Below are positions 52,782 to 63,238 of a stretch of 64,000 bases of DNA, piece after piece. This stretch comes from a bacterium. Its GTDB lineage: Bacteria; Myxococcota_A; Bradymonadia; UBA7976; UBA1532. Location of the stretch: assembly GCA_030426085.1 (NCBI GenBank), contig JAUHYW010000051.1, positions 1 through 64,000 on the forward strand, given 5' to 3'. Below the pieces are notes generated by a model, which had not been told where the DNA came from, ran no database searches, and worked only from the letters and a program-made list of their open reading frames with translations. The stretch's first letter is position 1. Each line of letters opens with the position of its first letter. Both the position numbers and the translations under genes were made by a program.

Positions 52782-54260
52782 ATGCGCGCCCCACTCGCCT
52801 GCCTGCTCGCCGCCCTCTTCCTCGCCCCGGCCCTGCCGGCGGACGCCCAGCTCGCCGAGGACGCGCCGCCCGCCGCCTCGATCGGGCGGGGCGATCCGGG
52901 GCTGGTCGAGGCCATCCGCCCGATCCTGGCCGAGAAGGCCATCGCCGGGGCCCGGGTCTCGATCCTCGTCGAGCGGGCCGACGGCGGTCCGCCGCTGTAC
53001 GCCGTCAACCCCGACCTGCGGCTGCACCCGGCCTCGAACACCAAGCTGGTCACCACCGCCGCCGCCTTCGAGATGCTGGGCCCGTCGTGGCGCTGGCGCA
53101 CCGATCTGGCGGCGGCGGGCTACGCCGACGGCAAGGCCGGCACGCTGTACCTCATCGGCGGCGGCGACCCCCGCTTCGTCAGCGAGTCGCTGTGGAAGCT
53201 GGTCGACGACGCCCGCGACGGGGGGCTGGTCGAGGTGAGCGGCGATCTGGTGGTCGACGACGACTACTTCACCGCCGACCGCATGGCGCCGGGCTTCGAC
53301 GACAAGGATCAGGACAGCGCCTACCGGGCGGCGAGCTCGGCGGCCAGCCTGAACTTCAACGCGGTGGTCATCTCGGTGGCGCCGGGGGCCAAGGCCGGCG
53401 AGAAGCCGACGGTCCGCATCCGCCCCGACAGCGGCTACGTGATCGTCGAGAACCGGGCCACCACCGCCGGCAGCGGCCGGGAGCGGCTGACGGTCTCGGC
53501 CCGGGCCGAGGGCGACCGCACCAAGGTCGTCGTCGGGGGGCGCATCCCGGTGCGCCACCGGGGGGTGCGGGTGCGGCGGCGCATCGACGACCCCTCGCTG
53601 TACGCCGGCATGGCGGCGAAGCTGTTCCTCGAGCGGGCGGGCATCCCGGTGAAGGGCGAGGTGAAGCGGGGGTCGGCGCCGAAAAAGCGCCGCCGGCTGG
53701 CCCGGGTGTACTCGGTGTCGCTGGCCTCGGCGGCGGGGGACGTGAACAAGCTGTCGAACAACATGATGGCCGAGACGCTGCTGCGCACCATCGGCCGGGT
53801 GAAGGGCGGCAGCGGCGGGTGGGACGCCGGGACCCGGGTCGTGAGCGAGTGGCTGCGGGAGACGGTCGGCCTGCGGGACGGCTTCCGCTACGTCAACGGC
53901 TCGGGGCTCTTCGGCGAGACGGCGTTCAGCGCCCGGGACATGGTGTCGGTGCTGCGCCACATGCACCGCCGGCGCCCGGCGATGCCGGAGTACGCCGCCT
54001 CGCTGGCCATCGGCTCGACCGACGGCACCCTGCGCCGGCGCATGAAGGCGCTGCAGAAGCTGGGGGTGCGGGCCAAGACCGGCACCCTGGACGGGGTGGT
54101 CTGCCTCTCGGGCTACCTGACCTTCGCCGACGGCACCCCGGGCGCGTTCTCGATCCTGATCAACGACTTCCCCGGCGCGGCGTGGCGCATCTGGGGCATC
54201 CAGGATCGCATCGTCGAGGCCGCCGCCGGGCTGTCCCCGGGGCCGGCCCCCCGCCGCTGA
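52782..54260 (+). CDS. dacB: D-alanyl-D-alanine carboxypeptidase/endopeptidase (PBP4, S13)
   Basis: 492 residues with a signal peptide (about 1-22). The three penicillin-binding motifs are intact: SxxK at Ser85-Lys88 (HPASNTKLVTTAA), SxN at 325-327 (KLSNNMMAETLL) and KTG at 432-434 (RAKTGTLDGVVCLSGY). The S13 insert domain lies between the first two motifs, with SLNFNAVVISVAPG typical of DacB. It trims and cleaves D-Ala cross-links of peptidoglycan in the periplasm. The MLGPSWRWRTDL region also fits. Expressed divergently from the solute-binding lipoprotein, 59 bases apart. Confidence 0.95.
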   Translation: MRAPLACLLAALFLAPALPADAQLAEDAPPAASIGRGDPGLVEAIRPILAEKAIAGARVSILVERADGGPPLYAVNPDLRLHPASNTKLVTTAAAFEMLGPSWRWRTDLAAAGYADGKAGTLYLIGGGDPRFVSESLWKLVDDARDGGLVEVSGDLVVDDDYFTADRMAPGFDDKDQDSAYRAASSAASLNFNAVVISVAPGAKAGEKPTVRIRPDSGYVIVENRATTAGSGRERLTVSARAEGDRTKVVVGGRIPVRHRGVRVRRRIDDPSLYAGMAAKLFLERAGIPVKGEVKRGSAPKKRRRLARVYSVSLASAAGDVNKLSNNMMAETLLRTIGRVKGGSGGWDAGTRVVSEWLRETVGLRDGFRYVNGSGLFGETAFSARDMVSVLRHMHRRRPAMPEYAASLAIGSTDGTLRRRMKALQKLGVRAKTGTLDGVVCLSGYLTFADGTPGAFSILINDFPGAAWRIWGIQDRIVEAAAGLSPGPAPRR

Positions 54261-54382
54261 GGGCCGCACAGGTACCGTCTGTGGGTACGCGCGGACGAAT
54301 CGGTGAAAAAGTTCAGTAGAATGGATCGCAACCGGCGGACGGCCGTGCAGCACGCCCGAACCCGCACTCGGAGGTCCACGCC

Positions 54383-55315
54383 ATGAACCGCAGCCGCTCG
54401 CTCCGCTCCTTCTTCTACGCCGCGCTCGCCCTGGGCGCGGCGTCTCTGTGTCCGGCCCTCGCCGCCGCGGCGCCCGCCGCCGCCGGGGGCTACAGCCTCC
54501 AGCTCGAGGACGCCTACGGTCGGGCGCTGTCGACCTACTACCACCGGGGCGACACCTTCGTCCTGGGTCAGTACGGCTCGCGGTACAACGTGCGGGTCAA
54601 CAACCACACCGGGCGGCGCATCGAGGCGGTGGTCACCGTCGACGGGCGGGACGCGATCTCGGGCGACCTGGGGGATTACGGGTCGCAGCGGGGCTACGTG
54701 ATCGACCCGTACGGCTCGGTGCTCGTCGAGGGCTTCCGCCAGAGCAACAGCAACGTGGCCGCCTTCCGCTTCACCTCGCCCGGCGACAGCTACAGCGGGC
54801 GGCGGGGCAGCGCGCAGCACGTCGGGGTGATCGGGGTGGCGGTCTTCAAGGAGAAGGCGCATCGGCGGCCGGTTTCGGTCGCGCCGCCGCCCCGGCCCCG
54901 CCCCAGCCCGTGGAACGGCGGCTGGCTGGGCGACGCCCGGGGCGAGTCGCGCAAGTCGAGCGCCGACGCGCCGGCCGAGGCCGAGGCGGCCCCGAGCTAC
55001 GACGGCATGCTCGGCGGGCTCGACGCCGACGACGCGCCCGCCGCCGGGTCCGCCCGCCGCTCGGCCCGCCGCCATCGCCCCGCGCCGCGCCAGCAGAACA
55101 ACCTGGGCACCCGCTACGGCGAGAGCCAGTACAGCCCGGTGGTCGAGGTGCCGTTCCAGCGGGCCCGGTCGAGCCGGCCGGACCAGATCCTGTCGCTGTA
55201 CTACGACGACGCCCGGGGGCTGGCCAACCGCGGCATCCAGGTCTACGGCTACGCCCCGCCGCCGCCCGCGCCCGACCCCTTCCCCCGGCGCTACGCCCCG
55301 CCGCCGCCGTACTGA
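54383..55315 (+). CDS. Conserved exported protein, unknown function
   Basis: 310 residues with GGAGG before the ATG and a signal peptide (about 1-28). Residues 30-160 form a beta-rich domain: YNVRVNNHTGRRIEAVVTVD, GRDAISGDLGDYGSQRGYVI, then DPYGSVLVEGFRQSNSNVAA and FRFTSPGDSYSG, ending VGVIGVAVFKEK. I recall this order in uncharacterised exported proteins of several proteobacteria, where it is not functionally assigned. Residues 165-310 are Pro/Arg/Ala-rich, with a central SPVVEVPFQRARSS and a Pro-Tyr-rich end (YAPPPPA and YAPPPPY). It may be a cell-envelope binding domain with a disordered tail. A TAGAAT at 54317 could be its -10 element. Confidence 0.82.
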   Translation: MNRSRSLRSFFYAALALGAASLCPALAAAAPAAAGGYSLQLEDAYGRALSTYYHRGDTFVLGQYGSRYNVRVNNHTGRRIEAVVTVDGRDAISGDLGDYGSQRGYVIDPYGSVLVEGFRQSNSNVAAFRFTSPGDSYSGRRGSAQHVGVIGVAVFKEKAHRRPVSVAPPPRPRPSPWNGGWLGDARGESRKSSADAPAEAEAAPSYDGMLGGLDADDAPAAGSARRSARRHRPAPRQQNNLGTRYGESQYSPVVEVPFQRARSSRPDQILSLYYDDARGLANRGIQVYGYAPPPPAPDPFPRRYAPPPPY

Positions 55316-55354
55316 ATCGGCTCGAGGCGAATCCTCGGGCGCCGTCGGAGCCTC

Positions 55355-55360
55355 TATCCT
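55355..55360 (+). promoter_or_regulatory. Putative -10 element TATCCT
   Basis: TATCCT lies 26 bases before the ATG of the nitroreductase gene at 55386, the same distance as the elements at 28801 and 29933. The bases after it (CGAT) differ from the TG-type sites. Confidence 0.28.
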
Positions 55361-55385
55361 CGATCGCCCGACCCGCCGAGGACCC

Positions 55386-55943
55386 ATGCAGCTCTACGAC
55401 GCCATCCACGCCCGCCGCACGATCCACACCTACGCCGACGCGCCGCTGCCCGATGGGGCCTTCGAGCGCATCATCGAGGCGGCCCATCAGGCCCCGAATC
55501 ACAAGCTCACCTGGCCCTGGCGCTTCACCCGCATCGGGCCCGAGACCCGCCGGGGGACGCTGCTGCCGCTCGGCATCCGGCTCAAGGCGCCGGCCGGGCG
55601 TAAGCCGTCCCCCAAGCTGGTCGAGAAGATCACCGAGAAGCTGATGCACCCCGCCGAGCTGGTGGTGGTGAGCGTGGTGCGCTGCGACGACCCGTTCCGG
55701 GCCCGGGAGGACTACGCGGCGACGGCCTGCGCCATCCAGAACCTCCAGCTCGCCGCGACCGCCGAGGGAGTCGGGGCCAAGTGGAGCAGCGGCGGGCTGA
55801 CGACCCACCCCGAGACCTACGCCGCGGTCGGGATCGACCCCGCGGTGGAGGAGATCGTGGCCTTCATCTGGATCGGGGTGCCGGACAAGGTGCCGTCGAT
55901 CAAGCGCCCGCCGGTCGAGGCCGTGCTGCGCAGCGTGCCCTGA
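55386..55943 (+). CDS. Nitroreductase family flavoprotein
   Basis: 185 residues. DAIHARRTIHTYADAPLP is the N-terminal nitroreductase signature (the Arg-Arg-x-x-R/H FMN-phosphate contact), with AAHQAPNHKLTWPWRF and YAATACAIQNLQLAATAEGVG (read here in parts) as the flavin-binding and dimer regions, and GIDPAVEEIVAFIWIGVPDK at the end. It is a small, single-domain NAD(P)H-dependent FMN enzyme. The natural substrate is unknown. Convergent with the small membrane gene at 55947, 3 bases apart. Confidence 0.9.
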   Translation: MQLYDAIHARRTIHTYADAPLPDGAFERIIEAAHQAPNHKLTWPWRFTRIGPETRRGTLLPLGIRLKAPAGRKPSPKLVEKITEKLMHPAELVVVSVVRCDDPFRAREDYAATACAIQNLQLAATAEGVGAKWSSGGLTTHPETYAAVGIDPAVEEIVAFIWIGVPDKVPSIKRPPVEAVLRSVP

Positions 55944-55946
55944 CGC

Positions 55947-56069
55947 TCAGCCGACCGCCCGCCAGACCAGCCAGCCCACCAGCAGCGCGAAGCCGATGGA
56001 CTGCACCACCGCCAGCGCGGTGAACAGCGGCCGGCCGCGGTCGGCGCCTCGCTGGGGCTCGGGGCTCAC
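55947..56069 (-). CDS. Small single-TM protein coupled to tlpA-like gene
   Basis: 40 residues from GTG at 56069, overlapping the stop of the thioredoxin gene as GTGA. The N-terminus SPEPQRGADRGRPLF is polar and positively charged. Residues 16-38 form one TM helix (TALAVVQSIGFALLVGWLVW), so it should sit in the inner membrane with a cytoplasmic N-terminus. No homolog is known to me. The coupling and the hydrophobic segment argue for a real gene, but it is very short. Confidence 0.5.
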   Translation of the reverse strand: MSPEPQRGADRGRPLFTALAVVQSIGFALLVGWLVWRAVG

Positions 56070-56626
56070 GGGGCCTCGGCGAGCGCGTCGCGGATGCGGG
56101 CCTCGACGTGGGCCTCGATGCCCTCGACGTCGTTGGCCGGCAGCCCCACCTGCACGTCGAACACCCGACCGGACTTGCCGACGACCACCATCGTGGGGAT
56201 GGACTGCACCCGATAGGCGTTGGACAGCGCCTTGTTGCGGGTCTCGAGCAGCACCGGGAAGGTGTAGCCCTGGCGGTCCATCCACCGCTGGAGGGCCTCG
56301 GCCCGGTCGGGCATGACGTCGGTGTTGACCGAGGCGATGGTGACCGCGGGGTCGTCGGCGTAGCGGTGATGCAGCTTCTCGAGCGCGGGCAGCGACTTGA
56401 GGCACGGCGGGCACCAGGTGGCCCAGAAGTCGAGGACCACCACCCGCCCGGTCTGCTCGGCGAGGTCGAACGGCTGGCCCGAGAGCGTCTCCACCGCGAT
56501 CGGGGGCGCGGGGGCGCCCACCTCGGGGCCGCCCCGGTTGCCGAGCAGGGACCACGCCAGCGCCCCGCAGACCACCGCGATCGCGATCCAGCGCAGGGTC
56601 TCGAAGAGCGAGAAGCCGCGGCTCAC
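56066..56626 (-). CDS. TlpA-like membrane-anchored thioredoxin
   Basis: 186 residues from GTG at 56626, overlapping the stop of the upstream barrel gene as GTGA. A signal-anchor (about 9-27, LRWIAIAVVCGALAWSLLG) leads to a thioredoxin domain: VGAPAPPIAVETLSGQPFDL, VVLDFWATWCPPCLKSLPAL with the active CPPC, and QSIPTMVVVGKSGRVFDVQV with the cis-Pro. This is the TlpA/ResA type that reduces disulfides in the periplasm, for example in cytochrome c maturation. No ccm genes are near. It is part of a three-gene minus set with the barrel and the 40-residue protein. Confidence 0.92.
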   Translation of the reverse strand: MSRGFSLFETLRWIAIAVVCGALAWSLLGNRGGPEVGAPAPPIAVETLSGQPFDLAEQTGRVVVLDFWATWCPPCLKSLPALEKLHHRYADDPAVTIASVNTDVMPDRAEALQRWMDRQGYTFPVLLETRNKALSNAYRVQSIPTMVVVGKSGRVFDVQVGLPANDVEGIEAHVEARIRDALAEAP

Positions 56627-57561
56627 AGGAAGAGCGTCAGCCCGGCGGCGAGCAGGTACTCGTCGGTGGCGTCGAGGTTCTGGCGGTACGAGATCGAGAG
56701 CTGGCCCCCGCTCGACCCCTCGCCCCGGGTCAAAAAGCCCACCCCGCCGCCGAACCACGACTGCTCGAGCGCGCCGTCCCACGAGTAGCCCACCCGCAGC
56801 GGCACCACGTCGGCGACGAGCAGCTCGAGGCCGGTGTCGAGCATCACCGCGGTCTCGCCCTTCGGGTGGCGGTCGAAGTCGGCGAGCACGTCCACATCGA
56901 TGACGAAGGCGTCGGCGGTGAAGGCCAGCCCGCCGCCGGCCCGGCGGGGCGCGGCGGGGTCGTCGAGGTGGATGAGGTTCTCGCCCACCAGCCCGATGGT
57001 CAGCCCCTGGGCCACGTCGATGAGCACGCCCGCGTCGAGGGTGAAGCCCTTGAGGTCGTCGGGGTCGTCGACCTCGGGGGCTTCCTCGCCCTCTTCACCC
57101 TCGGCGGCCTTGGCGGTGCGCTCCAGGTGCAGGTAGTGCAGCCCGATCCCGATGTGCACCCGATCGCTGAACGGGTGGGACAGCGAGAGCCGCACGTCGT
57201 GGCCGTCGGTCGCGATCGGGGCGTCCTCGTCGGTGAACTGGTAGCCGTAGGCGACGCCCACCGCGAGCTGCTGCTGGGTCTTGGAGTCGACGATGTTGAC
57301 CCCGGCGACGTTGTGCCCCGCCGCGTCGCGCAGGTACATCACCTGGGCGAAGTAGAGGTAGGCCCGGCTGAGGCCGGCCGGGTTGTGGATCACGGCGCTG
57401 TTGGCCACCGGGTCGCCCCGCACGCCGCCCATCGCGACCTGCCGCGGGTCTTCGAGGAGCTGGGCCGCGGCGGGGTCGGGGCACAGCAGGGCGCACAGGG
57501 CGCACAGGGCGCCGGCGAGCGGGAGGAGGCGGGCGGGGTGTCGCAATTCGGGGGCTCCCAT
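56623..57561 (-). CDS. Outer-membrane beta-barrel protein (PorV/FadL-like fold)
   Basis: 312 residues from the ATG at 57561. No ribosome site is visible, but the signal peptide (about 8-33, ending PAAAQ) starts shortly after. The mature protein opens with LLEDPRQVAMGGVRGDPVAN and SAVIHNPAGLSRA, the pattern of PorV/PorQ-type and related barrels. Alternating strands follow (VRLSLSHPFSDRVHIGIGLH, FTLDAGVLIDVAQGLTIGLV) to a terminal AAGLTLFL. It should sit in the outer membrane. An acidic loop (EGEEGEEAPEVDDPDD) is in the middle. Divergent from the response-regulator gene, 135 bases apart. Confidence 0.85.
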   Translation of the reverse strand: MGAPELRHPARLLPLAGALCALCALLCPDPAAAQLLEDPRQVAMGGVRGDPVANSAVIHNPAGLSRAYLYFAQVMYLRDAAGHNVAGVNIVDSKTQQQLAVGVAYGYQFTDEDAPIATDGHDVRLSLSHPFSDRVHIGIGLHYLHLERTAKAAEGEEGEEAPEVDDPDDLKGFTLDAGVLIDVAQGLTIGLVGENLIHLDDPAAPRRAGGGLAFTADAFVIDVDVLADFDRHPKGETAVMLDTGLELLVADVVPLRVGYSWDGALEQSWFGGGVGFLTRGEGSSGGQLSISYRQNLDATDEYLLAAGLTLFL

Positions 57562-57696
57562 GGCGCCGTTGACCGGTCGGGGCGGCGCATCGTAAACAGG
57601 GCAGTCAGGGCGGCGCAACCGCAGGAGGCGCCGCAGAAATTGCCGACGACGACATTCGCCCCGTCGGCGGCCGGGTCGACCGCGCGGGAGCAGGCC

Positions 57697-59076
<1,380 letters not shown>

Positions 59077-59080
59077 GCCG

Positions 59081-59677
59081 ATGGTCGCCCTGCTCGCCTG
59101 CCTGATCCTGGCGGCGCCGCCCCCGGCGCCCGAGGCCCCCGAGGCGCTGTGGGACGCCGCCCGGGTGGCGCTCGATCACGAGCGGGACGTCGCCGCGGCG
59201 GTGCCCCTGCTGCGGCGCCTGATCGCTGTGCATCCCGACAGCCGGCCGGCCGATCGGGCCCGGGCGACGCTGGCCCGGGTCGAGGCCCTGGGGGACGCGG
59301 CCGCGGCGTGGGCCCTGCCCCCCGCGGACGAGGACCGGTTCGTCGCCGCGCACCCCGCGGCCGGGATCACCCCCCTGGTGGCGCTGCGCCGCTCGACGGC
59401 GCTGCCCGAGGCCGAGGCGCTGGCGCTCTTGCGAGCGCACCGCGGCGACGGGCGCTGGGGCTGGGTCGTCGAGCGGGAGATCGGGCGCCGGCTCTACGTC
59501 GAGGGGCGCTTCGTCGACGCGTGGCGGGCGGCCGACGCCGCGGGGGACGCCGGCCGGGTGCGGGCCTCGCTGCGCATGATCGCGTGGCGGGCGGCGCCGG
59601 GGGTGGGGGTGCTGCTCATCGCCGCCGGGCTGTGGTGGGTCCGGCGCAGGCGCAGGCGCAGGCGCCGGGCTACTTGA
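59081..59677 (+). CDS. Exported helical protein with C-terminal TM anchor, unknown
   Basis: 198 residues, starting 5 bases after the regulator and so likely co-transcribed. A short signal-like start (MVALLACLILAAPPP) precedes a helical region that resembles two or three TPR units (DAARVALDHERDVAAAVPLL, RRLIAVHPDSRPADRARATL). The end has one TM helix (about 170-188, PGVGVLLIAAGLWWV) followed by an Arg-rich tail encoded by a GCGCAG-type hexamer repeat. So the bulk is periplasmic, anchored at the C-terminus. It may be a partner of the regulator's pathway. Function unknown. It overlaps the convergent sulfatase-fold gene by 8 bases. Confidence 0.75.
   Translation: MVALLACLILAAPPPAPEAPEALWDAARVALDHERDVAAAVPLLRRLIAVHPDSRPADRARATLARVEALGDAAAAWALPPADEDRFVAAHPAAGITPLVALRRSTALPEAEALALLRAHRGDGRWGWVVEREIGRRLYVEGRFVDAWRAADAAGDAGRVRASLRMIAWRAAPGVGVLLIAAGLWWVRRRRRRRRRAT
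59643..59667. repeat. Hexamer repeat (gcgcag) in coding end
   Basis: About four copies of gcgcag in tandem encode the Arg-rich tail of the small TM protein at 59081-59677. Such a repeat can slip, which would change the tail length in steps of two residues without a frameshift. It lies just before the 3' end of the sulfatase-fold gene. Confidence 0.5.
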
Positions 59678-61808
59678 AGCCGCGGGACAGGTTGTTGGGC
59701 GATCCCATCTTCGCCTTGTCCCAGTCGTCGGCCCGGGCGAGGAAGACGCTGAGCGGGTCCATCGCGGCCAGCGTGGTCACCACCTTCTGCCCGAACACGT
59801 CGGCCTTCTCGCCGGGGTCGGCCCGCACATCGTAGGCGGTGATCGAGCGCTCGCTGCGCATGATGACCTTGGCCGGCCCCGCCTGGAGCGCGTAGCTGCC
59901 CCGCCCCTGGCTGGCGATGATCGCCCGGGGGTAGACCGGCCCCTGCGCCCCGAGGAACGGCAGCAGGTCGGACCCCTGCACGTCGCCGGGCCGCGCCTGG
60001 CCGAGCAGCGCCTGCATCGTCGGCAGCAGATCGACCCCTCCGGCGCCGAAGGCGGCCTTGCCGGCGGGGAAGACCCCCGGCCAGCGCACCACGAGCGGCA
60101 CGTTGATCAGCTCCTGATGCAGGCTGTGCCCGTGGCCGCACGAGCCGTGCTCCCAGAACTCGTCGCCGTGGTCCGAGCCGATGATGATCAGGGTCTCGTC
60201 GTAGATGCCGGCCGCCTTCAGGTGGGCCACCAGCTCGCCGAACCACTTGTCGTTGAACGCGATCTCGTTCTCGTACAGCGCCTCGATCCGGGTCTGATCC
60301 CGCTGGCTCGGCGGGCGCTTGCGGCCCTTGATCTTGCCCAGCTCGGCCCCCGAGAGGCTCTTCATGTAGCGCCCCTTGTAGCCGCCCTCCCGGTCGTACT
60401 CGTCGATGAACTCTTTGTGCCGGCGGTAGGTGACGTGGGGGTCGCTGGTGCCGATGTAGAGGTAGAACGGCTTCTCCTTGTGGGTATCGATCCACTTCCT
60501 GGCGCTCTTCACCAGCGCCCGGGCGCTGTTGGCCTTGCCCTCGCGGATGGTGTTGGTGAAGTCCTTGGCGGCGAAGCCCTGGTCGAAGTTCCACCGGTCG
60601 CTGACGTAGCCGTTGGCCACGAACCCGCCGGTCCGGTAGCCGGCCGCCTTGAACGCCTCGGCCAGCGTCGTGTGACTGCCCTTCAGCTCGGCCTTGTGGG
60701 TGTAGACCCCGTGCACCGTGGGGTAGGTGCCGGTGAACAGGCTGGCGTGGCTGGCCTTGCTCTCGTTGCCCTGGACCCAGAACGGCTCGAAGACCGTCGA
60801 CTCCTTCGCCAGCGCCGAGAGGTGGGGGGTCTCGACCTTGGGCCGCCCGTTGGCGTTGGGGATGTCGTAGAACGGCAGCTTGTCGGCCCGCAGGGTGTCG
60901 ATGAGCCAGAAGACGACGTACTTCGGCTTCTTCAGGGCCGGCGCCTTCAGGGTGCCCCCGGCGATGCGGGCCCCCTTCAGCGTCACCGGGCCGCCCTCGC
61001 CCCGCAGCATCAGCCGCACCGCCTTGCCGGCGACCGGGTCGAGCGAGAGCGAGAGGCTGGCCCCCCCGCCGAGCCGCTTCGGCTTCTGGCCGTCGAGCTG
61101 GGTGAAGACCTCCACCGTGCCGCCGGCGGCCTCGCCCTTCAGGGTCATGCCCTTCACCGGGGTGACGTAGTAGTCCAGCCCGCCGCCGTCGCTGAGCGCG
61201 AGCGCGTCGCCCTTGACCGGGGCGAGGTTGGTGGCGAGGGGCAGCTCGTCGAAGACCGGGGCCGGCGCGCTCTGGGGCGCGAGGCGCACGAAGCGCACGA
61301 TGCCCGCCGACTTGTGGCCGGCGTGCTCGACGGCGTAGCTGAAGTGCAGCCGGACCTTCACCAGCCCCGGCTTCACCTTGCCCGCCGGGATGGCCACCCG
61401 GTGCACCTGCCAGCCGTCGGTCAGCTCGAGGCTGCCGATCTTGTCGCCCTCGATGAAGACGTCGCACCGCTGGGTGCGGCCCGCGCGCTTCAGCGGCTTG
61501 AACCCGGCCTCGACCGCCAGCGCCTGCCCGGCCTGCTCGGGGCCCACCGGCAGCCAGACGTTGGCCTGCAAGCCGGGCAGCAGCGCGCCGGTGCGGCCGT
61601 CGGCCTGCGTACCGAGCACCCAGCTCCCGTTCATGTCGCGGATGTACTTCACGAAGCCGGGCGCGGCGGCGTCGGCCACCACCCCGTCGCGGTAGACGTG
61701 GGCCAGCGGCGCGTTGGCCACCAGATCGTAGCCGGCGTCGGCCGAGGCGACGGCGGGCAGGGTCGGGCCGGCCAGCAGCAGCGCGGCGAGCAGCATCAGG
61801 CGGTGCAT
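59670..61808 (-). CDS. Exported sulfatase-fold hydrolase with Ser at the Cys position
   Basis: 712 residues from the ATG at 61808, with GGAGG about 6 bases upstream. Longer frames add no signal. A signal peptide (1-22) is followed by a roughly 270-residue beta-rich N-terminal region. The alkaline-phosphatase/sulfatase fold starts at about 297 (YVVFWLIDTLRADKLPFYD; metal Asp304). The nucleophile region is ESKASHASLFTGTYPTVHGV, where Ser350 sits at the position of the Cys of CxPSR in classical sulfatases. SDHGDEFWEHG and HGHSLHQELINVPLVVRWPG complete the metal site. It is predicted to cleave a phosphate or sulfate ester in the periplasm. The Ser form is common in sulfatase-like hydrolases. Confidence 0.88.
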   Translation of the reverse strand: MHRLMLLAALLLAGPTLPAVASADAGYDLVANAPLAHVYRDGVVADAAAPGFVKYIRDMNGSWVLGTQADGRTGALLPGLQANVWLPVGPEQAGQALAVEAGFKPLKRAGRTQRCDVFIEGDKIGSLELTDGWQVHRVAIPAGKVKPGLVKVRLHFSYAVEHAGHKSAGIVRFVRLAPQSAPAPVFDELPLATNLAPVKGDALALSDGGGLDYYVTPVKGMTLKGEAAGGTVEVFTQLDGQKPKRLGGGASLSLSLDPVAGKAVRLMLRGEGGPVTLKGARIAGGTLKAPALKKPKYVVFWLIDTLRADKLPFYDIPNANGRPKVETPHLSALAKESTVFEPFWVQGNESKASHASLFTGTYPTVHGVYTHKAELKGSHTTLAEAFKAAGYRTGGFVANGYVSDRWNFDQGFAAKDFTNTIREGKANSARALVKSARKWIDTHKEKPFYLYIGTSDPHVTYRRHKEFIDEYDREGGYKGRYMKSLSGAELGKIKGRKRPPSQRDQTRIEALYENEIAFNDKWFGELVAHLKAAGIYDETLIIIGSDHGDEFWEHGSCGHGHSLHQELINVPLVVRWPGVFPAGKAAFGAGGVDLLPTMQALLGQARPGDVQGSDLLPFLGAQGPVYPRAIIASQGRGSYALQAGPAKVIMRSERSITAYDVRADPGEKADVFGQKVVTTLAAMDPLSVFLARADDWDKAKMGSPNNLSRGFK

Positions 61809-61884
61809 CGGTCCTCCGGGAGCGGGCGGTACGTACATGTAGCAGTTTGTGCGCAAGGGGCCAACGGGTTTTCCGGGCTCGGGC

Positions 61885-63120
61885 TCAGCCGGGCGGGGCG
61901 ATCCGGTCGAGCGGGCCGTCGGGGCCCAGGGGCAGAACCGGGACGACCTCGCCCGCCTTCCGGGCGGGGGCGCCGACCGGCACGATCACCAGCCCGTCGG
62001 CCCCGGCGAGGCTGGACAGCGCGCCGCTCGACTGGCTGCGGCGGCAGTCGACGTGCAGGGCGCCGTCGACCCGGCGCAGGGCGCCCCGGCGGTACTCCTG
62101 CCGGCCGCGGCCGGGCCTCAAGCCGTGCTCCAGGGTCGCCTCGATCGGGCGCCGGCAGACGGCGGCGTGGCCCATCATGCGCAAGAGCGCGGGGCGCACG
62201 AGCACTTCGAAGGTCACCAGGGCGCTGATGGGGTTGCCCGGCAGGCCGAAGGCGGCGCAGGGGCCGATGTAGCCGAAGGCGAAGGGCTTGCCCGGCTTGA
62301 TGCGCACCTTCCAGAAGCCGAACGCGTCGCCCCCGAGCCTGGCGAGGGTCTGGCCGATGAAGTCGTAGTCGCCGACGCTCACCCCGCCGGTGGTCAGCAG
62401 CGCGTCGGCCCGGGCCGCTCGGCGGATGGCCTCTTCGGTGGCCGCCCGGTCGTCGGGGATGACCGGCAGGATGCGCGGCTCGGCGCCGAGGGCCCGCACC
62501 GCCGCGGCGAGGGCGAGGCTGTTGCCGTTGACCACCTGCCCCCGGGCCGGCTCGCCGCCGTCGACGTCGATCAGCTCGTCCCCGCTGGAGGTGATCGCCA
62601 CCACCGGCCGCCGGATCACGGCCACCTGCGATCGGCCCTGGGCGGCGAGCGCAGCGAGGTCGCCGGGCAGCAGGCTCCGGCCGGCTTCGACCACCGGCTG
62701 CCCGACCCGCACGTCGCTGCCCGCGTGGCGCACGTGCTGGCCGACGGCGCAACCCTCGGTGAAGGTCACCCGGTCGCCGTCCCGGGCGGCGTCCTCCTGG
62801 AGCATCACCCCGTCGGCCCCCGGGGGCAGCGGGGCCCCGGTGAAGATGCGTGCCGCTGCCCCCGGCGGCAGGGGGCGGACGTCGGCCCGGCCGGCGGGGA
62901 TCTCGTCGACCACCGGCAGCGTCGCCCCCGGGCCGGGCACGTCCGCCGCCCGCACCGCGTAGCCGTCCATCGCCGAGTCGTCGAACGCGGGCAGGCGGCG
63001 GCGGGCGACGACGGCCTCGGCGAGCACCCGCCCCGCGGCGTGGGTCAGCTCGACGCGCTCGGCCTCGAGCGGACGGACGCGGTCGAGCATGCGGGCGAGC
63101 GCGGCGGACACGTCGAGCAT
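61885..63120 (-). CDS. moeA: Molybdopterin molybdotransferase MoeA
   Basis: 411 residues, normal length. [19 protein letters not shown] is the N-terminal signature, with the Asp-Asp-Ser that binds the substrate. [52 protein letters not shown] and [20 protein letters not shown] mark the central and C-terminal domains. It inserts molybdate into adenylylated molybdopterin. The SDELI-like site is intact. No other moa or mob genes are near. It is divergent from the partial sigma-54 activator, 118 bases apart. Confidence 0.95.
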   Translation of the reverse strand: MLDVSAALARMLDRVRPLEAERVELTHAAGRVLAEAVVARRRLPAFDDSAMDGYAVRAADVPGPGATLPVVDEIPAGRADVRPLPPGAAARIFTGAPLPPGADGVMLQEDAARDGDRVTFTEGCAVGQHVRHAGSDVRVGQPVVEAGRSLLPGDLAALAAQGRSQVAVIRRPVVAITSSGDELIDVDGGEPARGQVVNGNSLALAAAVRALGAEPRILPVIPDDRAATEEAIRRAARADALLTTGGVSVGDYDFIGQTLARLGGDAFGFWKVRIKPGKPFAFGYIGPCAAFGLPGNPISALVTFEVLVRPALLRMMGHAAVCRRPIEATLEHGLRPGRGRQEYRRGALRRVDGALHVDCRRSQSSGALSSLAGADGLVIVPVGAPARKAGEVVPVLPLGPDGPLDRIAPPG

Positions 63121-63238
63121 GGCGGTCTCCGTCGGTGGCGGCGCCGCAGTCTGGCCGACCGCTCCGGCGGGCGCAATGGTCTGCCCTCGGGGGCCCGCCG
63201 GGTTGAGCGCCCGCCCCGTCGCGGGGCATCATGCCGCC

